DNA of 40,864 nucleotides from Thiomicrospira sp. (lineage in GTDB: Bacteria; Pseudomonadota; Gammaproteobacteria; Thiomicrospirales; Thiomicrospiraceae), in assembly GCA_030826915.1 (NCBI GenBank), contig JAUUDE010000005.1, forward strand, positions 1 to 40,864, written 5' to 3'. Positions 35,442 through 40,864 of this stretch are shown here, in pieces. The position numbers were made by a program, and so were the translations under genes. The notes under the pieces are model-generated. The model was given only the letters and a program-made list of their open reading frames with translations, ran no database searches and was not told the origin of the DNA. The stretch's first letter is position 1, and the number at the start of each line of letters is the position of its first letter.

Positions 35442-36830
35442 TTAAAGTTTTTCAGAACCTTTTAGACCGATTTTCATACTATCGATATATTCATTTGGTT
35501 TTGACCCGTCATATGGGATACCATCCATAAAGTCATCTTGAACGCCACGGAAACCATCTGTATCAAATACAGCAGCAAATTCTGATTTTTTGAATGTACC
35601 GTCGGCAATCAACTCTTCAACTGCTTTCTTATAGATATCTGGGCGATAGACTTTTTTAGCCATATCTTTGTACCATGAATCTGTTTGTTGCTCTGAAATT
35701 TGTCCCCAACGACGCATCTGAGTCATATACCAGATAGCATCTGAGTAATATGGGTAAGTTGCGTTATAACGGAAGAACACGTTGAAATCAGGCTCTGAAC
35801 GCTTATCACCTTTCTCGTACTCAAATGTACCTGTCATAGAGTTGGCAATAACTTTGTAATCTGCACCAACATAGTTTGGTTTAGATAACATTTTTACAGC
35901 CGCAGGGCGGTTTTTGTTATTTTCAGCATCTAACCAATGTGCAGCACGAATCATTGCTTTAACGACACGAATAGTTGTGTTTGGATATTTTTCATAAAAG
36001 TCTTCACGAAGACCAAATACTTTTTCAGGGTTGTTTTTCTGGATGGAGTTATCAGAGATAACTGGAACACCAATACCTTTAAATACAGCTTGCTGGTTCC
36101 ATGGTTCACCTACACAATAACCTTCAATTGTACCCGCTTCCATTGTTGCTGGCATTTGCGGTGGTGGTGTGACAGAAAGTAAAACATCGGCATCTAAAGT
36201 ACCAGCAGAATCACCCTTATGTGGCGCATAATAACCTGGGTTTAAACCACCAGCAGCTAACCAATAACGTAGTTCATAGTTGTGAGTTGATACAGGGAAA
36301 ACCATTCCCATTTTAAATGGCTTACCAGCATCTTTATAAGATTCAACTACCGGCTTCAATGCCGCAGCGCTGATTGGGTGAACAGGTTTACCACCTTCCA
36401 TTTTGACATGTGGCTTCATAGCAGCCCATGTTTTATTAGAAACAGTGATGGCGTTACCATTTAAATCCATCGAAATTGGCGTAATGACAGGTGCTTTTGT
36501 TCCATAACCGATTGTTGCTGCAATTGGCTGACCAGCAAGCATGTGCGCACCATCCAACTGACCATCAATAACTCTATCTAATAGCACTTTCCAGTTTGCT
36601 TGCGCTTCTAGCTGAACATATAAACCTTCGTCTTCAAAATAACCATTTTCATAAGCAACGGCTAAAGGTGCCATATCAGTCAATTTAATAAAACCAAATT
36701 TTAAATCTTCTTTTTCTGGATCACCTAAAGCGTAAGCACCAGTTGCATACGCAGCCGCACCAATTGCAACAGAAACAGCCAAAGCCGTTCTCTTAATAAA
36801 CGTTCTTCTACCAGTTGTGTTAATAGACAT
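35442..36830 (-). CDS. nrtA: Nitrate-binding protein NrtA (Tat-exported)
   Basis: A 462-residue periplasmic substrate-binding protein of the NrtA/CmpA type. It has a twin-arginine signal (GRRTFIKRTALAVSVAIGAA) and the family blocks FGFIKLTDMAPLAVAYENGY, DGAHMLAGQP, DLNGNAITVSN, YCVGEPWNQQAV and RYNATYPYYSDAIWYMTQM. AAGGAA precedes the ATG. The leader contains an intrinsic terminator with a competing hairpin, so expression is probably under antitermination control as well as a sigma-54 promoter. Confidence 0.95.
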   Translation of the reverse strand: MSINTTGRRTFIKRTALAVSVAIGAAAYATGAYALGDPEKEDLKFGFIKLTDMAPLAVAYENGYFEDEGLYVQLEAQANWKVLLDRVIDGQLDGAHMLAGQPIAATIGYGTKAPVITPISMDLNGNAITVSNKTWAAMKPHVKMEGGKPVHPISAAALKPVVESYKDAGKPFKMGMVFPVSTHNYELRYWLAAGGLNPGYYAPHKGDSAGTLDADVLLSVTPPPQMPATMEAGTIEGYCVGEPWNQQAVFKGIGVPVISDNSIQKNNPEKVFGLREDFYEKYPNTTIRVVKAMIRAAHWLDAENNKNRPAAVKMLSKPNYVGADYKVIANSMTGTFEYEKGDKRSEPDFNVFFRYNATYPYYSDAIWYMTQMRRWGQISEQQTDSWYKDMAKKVYRPDIYKKAVEELIADGTFKKSEFAAVFDTDGFRGVQDDFMDGIPYDGSKPNEYIDSMKIGLKGSEKL

Positions 36831-36877
36831 ACTTAATTCCTTTGGAGATTAAAATAAATAAAACATTAAAAAAAACT

Positions 36878-36922
36878 AAAAAAAAACGCCCACAGACCTT
36901 CCCTTGAGAATTCTGTGAGCGT
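36878..36922 (-). terminator. Attenuator in the nrtA leader
   Basis: On the minus strand, ACGCTCACAGA (36922-36912) pairs with TCTGTGGGCGT (36896-36886), eleven pairs with one wobble and a 15-base loop, then eight T. It is 48 bases before the nrtA ATG and well after the nasS stop, so it must be passed to express nrtABD. Confidence 0.88.
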
Positions 36923-36930
36923 CTATACTC
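36917..36930 (-). promoter_or_regulatory. Candidate ANTAR-type antiterminator hairpin in nrtA leader
   Basis: GAGT-ATAGAC-GCTC on the minus strand: a four-pair stem and a six-base loop with A at position 1 and G at position 4, the loop pattern described for ANTAR-protein RNA targets. Its GCTC belongs to the terminator 5' arm, so the two folds compete. Only one such hairpin is evident; the described targets have two. Confidence 0.5.
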
Positions 36931-36952
36931 GATTACTAATTAACATCATTAA

Positions 36953-36968
36953 AACATTCTATGTACCA
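36953..36968 (-). promoter_or_regulatory. Candidate sigma-54 promoter of nrtABD
   Basis: TGGTACATAGAATGTT on the minus strand: GG-N10-GT spacing, -24 TGGTAC. Expected start near 36942, giving a leader of about 110 bases that contains the hairpin and attenuator. Confidence 0.45.
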
Positions 36969-37042
36969 AAACTAATAATTATTTTATTTAACAACAAGTT
37001 AATTAAAATTAATAAAATTACCAATCACTAATAAAATGCTAT

Positions 37043-37082
37043 TGCACCTTATTGTTCTAAATTACTGCACCCTATTAGTGCG
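37043..37082. promoter_or_regulatory. Tandem NtrC-like sites upstream of nrtA
   Basis: TGCACC-N5-AGTGCG at 37066-37082 (10/12 to the NtrC consensus) and a second TGCACC at 37043-37048, 23 bp apart or about two helical turns. They overlap the 3' end of nasS and lie 100-140 bp upstream of the candidate nrtA start. Confidence 0.5.
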
Positions 37083-38221
37083 TCAGAACCAAGCTCGATT
37101 CCATCCATAAACCAAGCATTCTTATGAACACCTTCCTGCTTGAAATTCACCACTGGCAAATCACATCCCATGGAAGAAACCACCTCTCTATAAAAATCAG
37201 TTAAATAGATCGATTCTGCAACTTCCCTAGAATCACAAATATCAGAAACCTGCCCTAAATCCCGCATTTGCTCAACTATCCATTGCGCATGTGACTGCCA
37301 CGGAAAATTTGCCTGATATTTAAATGGCAAACTAAAATTTGGTATCTTTCTGCATGTTGAGCAAGCAGGGTTACAGACTTCCCCTTTAAATGCATTACGA
37401 ATAGAATCTTCAGGCGCACCCACGTACTTTGGCAAGGATAAATAACCTAACAACTTTTGATAATTTTTTTCATCATCAATCCACTGACTCGCCAAATAGA
37501 GGGACTTAATCAAGCGCTCGTGTATACCTAAATTTTCTTCAGCCCAAGACTTTCTAACGCCCAATACTTTTTCAGGTGCATTATTCCAAATCTCATAACC
37601 AGTAATAATTGTTACTCCGACTTGTTTTTTAACAGCATGAGTATTCCAAGGCTCACCCACGCAATAACCATCTATCAACCCTTCATCCAAAGCCTGAACA
37701 ACACTCGACGGGGGAACCACTAATATCTCAACGTCATTACCAACACTGATTCCAGCAGTCGAGAACCAATACCTCAACAGATAGTTATGCATTGAATACG
37801 GAAAAACCACGGCAAAACGCAACTTTTCGCTTCCCGCTTTCTTTCTAGACTTAATGACACTCTTTAAAACAGATGCACACTCATTCGGTTTGAGTACGAT
37901 TTTTGGCTCAACCTCAGTCATTTCAGCGTACAAATCATTTGAGACGCTTACTGCATTACCATTAAGCCCAAATGAGTAGGCGGTAACAAGTGGTTTCTTC
38001 ACACTACCCAACCCAAGAGTTGAAGAAACAAGCATGGGAGCGAGCATATGAGCTGCGTCAAATTCTCCAAACACTAACTTATCACGAATATTTGACCAGG
38101 AAACCTCTCTAACCAACTCAACATTTAAATCAAATTGCTCAAAAAAACCCTCTTCCCTTGCTACCACTAACGGTGCTGAGTCAGTTAAAGCAATAAAGCC
38201 TATTTTTAAATCATCTTTCAT
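37049..38221 (-). CDS. nasS: Cytoplasmic nitrate/nitrite sensor NasS
   Basis: A 390-residue homologue of NrtA without a signal peptide (starts MKDDLKIGFIALTDSAPLVV), the hallmark of NasS, which binds NasT and releases it when nitrate or nitrite is present. NrtA-like blocks are kept: DAAHMLAPMLVSSTLGLG, GLNGNAVSVSN, DGYCVGEPWNTHAV, NFPWQSHAQWIVEQM. A cysteine cluster CNPACSTC, absent from NrtA here, lies in the segment before the last block. An in-frame TTG at 38227 is the alternative start. It begins 8 bp after the nasT stop, so the two are coupled. Confidence 0.92.
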   Translation of the reverse strand: MKDDLKIGFIALTDSAPLVVAREEGFFEQFDLNVELVREVSWSNIRDKLVFGEFDAAHMLAPMLVSSTLGLGSVKKPLVTAYSFGLNGNAVSVSNDLYAEMTEVEPKIVLKPNECASVLKSVIKSRKKAGSEKLRFAVVFPYSMHNYLLRYWFSTAGISVGNDVEILVVPPSSVVQALDEGLIDGYCVGEPWNTHAVKKQVGVTIITGYEIWNNAPEKVLGVRKSWAEENLGIHERLIKSLYLASQWIDDEKNYQKLLGYLSLPKYVGAPEDSIRNAFKGEVCNPACSTCRKIPNFSLPFKYQANFPWQSHAQWIVEQMRDLGQVSDICDSREVAESIYLTDFYREVVSSMGCDLPVVNFKQEGVHKNAWFMDGIELGSDALIGCSNLEQ

Positions 38222-38229
38222 ACTCAACC

Positions 38230-38802
38230 CTATAACTCGTAAACACTAACAACACTTTGTGCTATCTCAGACATTTTCTTATTGTTATCCATTGATGATT
38301 TACGCATCGCATCATAAGCCTCTTCTTCACTCACTCCCTTATTTTCCATCAACAACCTCTTAGCCTTATCGATCAACTTACTGTCATCAAGCTCACTTTT
38401 CGTTTCTCTCAACTCATTTTTTATAGCCTGATACTCTCTAAAACGTGCTATGGAGACATTCATAATAGAATTAACCCTTCCCATATCCACGCCCTTTACA
38501 ATATAACCACTCACACCAGAACGAATCGCTTCTTGGATAATGACTTCATTTTCCTCATCGGCAAACATCACAACCGGCAACGGATTATGCTCATTAAGCA
38601 AATGCATACTCTCTAAAATATCACGATCAGGAGAGTCGGTATCAACAACCACCATGTCAGGCATAAACTGAGCCACCTTAGCCAAAAGATTTGGCCCAGG
38701 CTTAACCCTAGCAATCACTTCATAACCGCTATCAGCCAAGGCTTGGGATAACATTGCTGAACGCACTGTTTCATTATCAACCAACATCACCTTAATCGAC
38801 AT
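38230..38802 (-). CDS. nasT: ANTAR-domain antiterminator NasT
   Basis: A 190-residue protein with an N-terminal receiver-like domain (acidic pocket VDN, VVVDTDSP; conserved Lys in GYIVKG) and a C-terminal ANTAR RNA-binding domain (about 125-185: DKAKRLLMENKGVSEEEAYD, then AMRKSSMDNNKKMSEIAQ). NasT relieves termination in leaders of nitrate genes when freed from NasS. GGAGGG precedes the ATG at 38802. It directly precedes nasS. The likely targets here are the nrtA and electron-transfer leaders. Confidence 0.93.
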   Translation of the reverse strand: MSIKVMLVDNETVRSAMLSQALADSGYEVIARVKPGPNLLAKVAQFMPDMVVVDTDSPDRDILESMHLLNEHNPLPVVMFADEENEVIIQEAIRSGVSGYIVKGVDMGRVNSIMNVSIARFREYQAIKNELRETKSELDDSKLIDKAKRLLMENKGVSEEEAYDAMRKSSMDNNKKMSEIAQSVVSVYEL

Positions 38803-38875
38803 GCAACCCTCCAAACCCTAAAGATAGAGCTCGCTTACAACCAAGCACAATGATAAACACTTTAGAAAACAACAA

Positions 38876-39466
38876 CTAAACACCCTCTAAACCAACAAGA
38901 ACACCACAAACCTCATGAGCTACCAGAGATATTTTTTTACCTTGATCCATTGCCATCTTTCTTAATGTTTTATAGGCATCATCCTCAGTCATGTTTTTAT
39001 GCTCAATCAACAGACCTTTAGCCTTTTCGATTATCGCTCTCTCCGAGAGTTTATCCTTAACAGACATCAACTCCTTACGCACCGCTTGACACTCATTAAA
39101 GCGCAAAATTGCAACATCAATAATTGGTTTAACGCGATCAGCAGACTTACCATCAACAATATAAGCCGCAACACCAGCTTTAACTGACTTTTCTATAATC
39201 TTAGAATCCGAATCATTACTAAAACAAACGATTGGCTTAGGACAAAACTCCTTAACAACAGAAAACTGCTCAAACAACTCAATCGAAGGCTTATCTACAT
39301 CTAAAACAATTAAATCTACATTTACAGAATCAAGCTTTTGCAAGAAATTCTCACTCGAAGAACATTTATGAATATCTGAAGCACCAGATTTTTCCAGCCC
39401 TTCCTGGATAGATTCAGTACAAGAAAGATTATCACTAATTAACAATACAGAAAATGACGGTCGCAT
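38876..39466 (-). CDS. Second NasT-like ANTAR regulator
   Basis: A 196-residue paralogue of the neighbouring NasT with the same order: receiver-like domain (ISDN; LIVLDVDKP) and ANTAR domain (IEKAKGLLIEHKNMTEDDAY, then LRKMAMDQGKKISLVAHEVC). The conserved receiver lysine is replaced (AYIVDG against GYIVKG in NasT). It is first of the likely operon nasT2-nasT-nasS, with AAAGGTG before the ATG and a sigma-54-like element 40-55 bases upstream. It might use a different partner or bind different leaders; whether it binds NasS cannot be judged. Confidence 0.88.
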   Translation of the reverse strand: MRPSFSVLLISDNLSCTESIQEGLEKSGASDIHKCSSSENFLQKLDSVNVDLIVLDVDKPSIELFEQFSVVKEFCPKPIVCFSNDSDSKIIEKSVKAGVAAYIVDGKSADRVKPIIDVAILRFNECQAVRKELMSVKDKLSERAIIEKAKGLLIEHKNMTEDDAYKTLRKMAMDQGKKISLVAHEVCGVLVGLEGV

Positions 39467-39505
39467 TATATTTCACCTTTGAAAATGTATTAATTTCAAG
39501 TCATA

Positions 39506-39521
39506 AACGAAATATATGCCA
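39506..39521 (-). promoter_or_regulatory. Candidate sigma-54 promoter of nasT2-nasT-nasS
   Basis: TGGCATATATTTCGTT on the minus strand: -24 TGGCA with GG-N10-GT, flanked by TT as in the elements at 19916 and 29906. Expected start near 39495. Confidence 0.45.
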
Positions 39522-39606
39522 AATATTATTTATAGATTATTAACAGAAACTTATATAAAATGAATCAAATTAATGAGAATTAAAAACAAAAATATTTGCC
39601 ATGAAT

Positions 39607-39631
39607 GGTGCAGTTGAACTTTTATAGTGCA
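39607..39631. promoter_or_regulatory. Candidate NtrC sites upstream of nasT2
   Basis: On the minus strand TGCACT-N5-AGTTCA (39631-39615, 9/12 to consensus) followed by a perfect TGCACC half-site (39612-39607). They lie about 110-135 bp upstream of the expected nasT2 start. Confidence 0.4.
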
Positions 39632-39741
39632 AAAACCAAATTGCCAGACAAATTTAGCGTATTTGAAGCGCAACACCACTACAAAAAGAGAAGGTAAAAA
39701 GAGTTAAAAAGAATGAAATGGCGTTAAGAAAACTTTAGACA

Positions 39742-39774
39742 TAAAAAACCAGATTAGAAAAACATCTAATCTGG
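39742..39774 (-). terminator. Intrinsic terminator downstream of the hsdM remnant
   Basis: CCAGATTAGA/TCTAATCTGG, ten perfect pairs with a six-base loop, then TTTTTT on the minus strand. It insulates the nitrate regulators from the hipA/hsdM region. Confidence 0.88.
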
Positions 39775-39873
39775 TGACTGTATAGTTCTACATGCTTGGT
39801 AAACCAAACCTATCTGTGAAATTTAACGGTATATCATTAAGCGTCAAACAAGGCAAAAAACAACCCTGAGTCA

Positions 39874-40188
39874 TCAATTTAGCAAAGCCTCTACTTCTTT
39901 AAATTCATCCAATGCCGCTTGCAATTGCTCTACAATTTCCGTTGCCAATACTTCAGGAGCTGGCAGGTTTTCAGAATCTTCTAATGAGCTATCTTTTAAC
40001 CAAAAAATATCTAAATTGGTTTTATCACAAGCAGTTAAATCGGCATAATCATAACTGCGCCAACGCCCTTCAGGATTATCTTCACTCCAAGTTGCTTGGC
40101 GCCGCGATAAATCATCGGCACAATACAGCTCAATAAATTCTGCAAAGTCATTTTTAGTTAAACGGTTTTGCTTTAAGGTTTTGCACAT
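39874..40188 (-). pseudogene. 3' remnant of type I restriction methylase HsdM
   Basis: A 104-residue frame equal to the C-terminal end of type I N6-adenine methylases (NRLTKNDFAEFIELYCADDL; DKTNLDIFWLKD; EDSENLPAPEVLATEIVEQL). Full HsdM is about 500 residues and the SAM and NPPF motifs are missing. An in-frame stop lies a few codons upstream of the first ATG, and the space before that is occupied by hipA, so the 5' part is not adjacent. It is probably non-functional; a rearrangement or a hipA insertion could explain it. Confidence 0.75.
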
Positions 40189-40212
40189 ATGGATATATGA
40201 CGTCTTTAATTT

Positions 40213-40864
40213 TTAACCTAAACGTTTATCCAATAACTTAATATTGTTTTCAATAACAGACTTTAATAGAGGATACGCTTCAAAGACTTCATCATTCTGC
40301 TCAATTGCTTTAATGAGTTTTTTCAGTTCTTTCTCAATCAAAACAAATTTCACACTTATTTCTTCAGCAAAGCGCTCAAAATGGCGCTTTTGTAACCAAT
40401 CCAAACGATTTTCACCGCCCAGTTTCATACTAAACTTATCACTTAACCCTTCATAACACTGAGTAGATAACAAATCGTAATAAGGCGCCAACTCAAACCT
40501 TGGTGTGTACAAAAACGCAATGTTTTTTCGGTGTGCGTCACGATTTCCAATCAACACATTGAATAGTACCCAGCGAATAAACTGTAAAATATCCGCCGCG
40601 GGCTTATGACTGTATTCTCTAATTAATTCTGCGCAGTCTTTCAAAGAAGGCCCGCCTTCCGATTCATATTTGTTTTCGGCATCAACGGCCAGTGCTTGGC
40701 AAAAGTCTTCTTGGTGCAATCTCTCACCTGCTTTACGGTCATAACGCGTTACCAGCAAATGTGCCAGCCCATCAACAGGCAATAAATCAACCTCTGCCAC
40801 GTTTAAACCCACGGCTTTGGCTAGTTTCATACAAGTAAATTCATTCAGCACCAAATCATTAAAA
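40213..40864 (-). CDS. hipA: HipA-type kinase, partial (runs off the window)
   Basis: At least 216 residues of the C-terminal half of a HipA-family Ser/Thr kinase; the frame stays open through the right edge, so the N-terminal part is outside. Motifs: NEFTCMKLAKAVGLNVAEVD, RYDRK, catalytic GNRDAHRKNIAFL and metal-binding APYYDLLST. HipA toxins phosphorylate tRNA synthetases and pair with a HipB antitoxin, usually just upstream and not visible here. The next feature downstream, 24 bp away, is the hsdM remnant. Whether the full gene is intact cannot be judged. Confidence 0.85.
   Translation of the reverse strand, partial: FNDLVLNEFTCMKLAKAVGLNVAEVDLLPVDGLAHLLVTRYDRKAGERLHQEDFCQALAVDAENKYESEGGPSLKDCAELIREYSHKPAADILQFIRWVLFNVLIGNRDAHRKNIAFLYTPRFELAPYYDLLSTQCYEGLSDKFSMKLGGENRLDWLQKRHFERFAEEISVKFVLIEKELKKLIKAIEQNDEVFEAYPLLKSVIENNIKLLDKRLG

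Larger units (their letters stand above)
39467..39873. other. Non-coding region upstream of the nasT genes
   Basis: About 400 bp. It holds the sigma-54-like element (39506-39521), GTGCA-type half-sites (39607-39631) and the terminator of the hipA/hsdM side (39742-39774). The stretch 39640-39740 shows nothing recognisable. Confidence 0.6.

Noticed and set aside
36935-36970. A first ANTAR hairpin upstream of GAGT-ATAGAC-GCTC in the nrtA leader
   Set aside because: ACAT-AGA-ATGT is present but has a three-base loop and overlaps the putative promoter; no six-base-loop hairpin could be supported.
39575-39595. TGGCA followed by TTTTTG on the minus strand, considered as a second sigma-54 promoter of nasT2
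   Set aside because: Spacing is one base too long (GG-N11-type); the element at 39506-39521 fits better.

Overview
The window is an AT-rich gammaproteobacterial chromosome segment. Tat-exported SoxY and SoxZ beside a full assimilatory nitrate pathway, plus mfd, minC and a thiC operon, suggest a sulfur-oxidising chemolithotroph of the Thiomicrospira/Thiomicrorhabdus/Hydrogenovibrio type. That placement is inference from gene content and base composition, not from a marker gene. No rRNA, tRNA, CRISPR array or insertion sequence was seen.

Layout. 1-6.3 kb: a compact RND/MMPL-like membrane protein lacking periplasmic porter domains, divergent from mfd, then a CsiV-like gene and minC. 6.4-10.8 kb: a thiamin operon (thiC-thiO-thiS-thiG, minus strand) behind a clear TPP riboswitch. 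10.9-13.3 kb: a Sel1-repeat protein, a DUF3087-like membrane protein and a YbiB/TrpD-like protein. 13.3-19.8 kb: a minus-strand operon that I regard as the most novel part. It encodes a NirB-like FAD/[2Fe-2S] reductase fused to a five-helix membrane domain with two HX13H helices, an anchored 11-haem cytochrome c, a monohaem DUF3365-type lipoprotein, a globin and a CysJ-like diflavin reductase. 20-31.7 kb: cysG, soxYZ, nasA, nirD, nirB, a NasA-type FAD reductase and a NarK-family transporter. 31.8-39.5 kb: a PP2C-Ser/Thr kinase fusion, the nitrate ABC transporter nrtABD, nasS and two tandem nasT-like ANTAR regulators. 39.9-40.9 kb: a 3' remnant of hsdM and a partial hipA, the edge of a decaying defence or toxin region.

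How the parts work together. Nitrate enters by NrtABD or NarK and is reduced to nitrite by NasA, with electrons from the FAD reductase at 28573-29811. NirBD, using sirohaem from CysG, makes ammonium. NasS/NasT and NtrC with sigma-54 are the likely regulators. Five GG-N10-G(C/T)-type -24/-12 elements, each with GGTGCA-type NtrC half-sites about 90-150 bp upstream, sit ahead of the FAD reductase-nirB operon, narK, nrtA, the nasT genes and the 13-20 kb electron-transfer operon. Two leaders (nrtA and the electron-transfer operon) share an unusual architecture: a GAGU-N6-GCUC hairpin overlapping the 5' arm of an intrinsic terminator. This fits antitermination by an ANTAR protein and would place the electron-transfer operon in the nitrate regulon.

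A palindrome built on CAGGCCTGGT recurs in coding and intergenic DNA throughout the window, in more than one reading frame. That suggests a genome-wide DNA-level signal.
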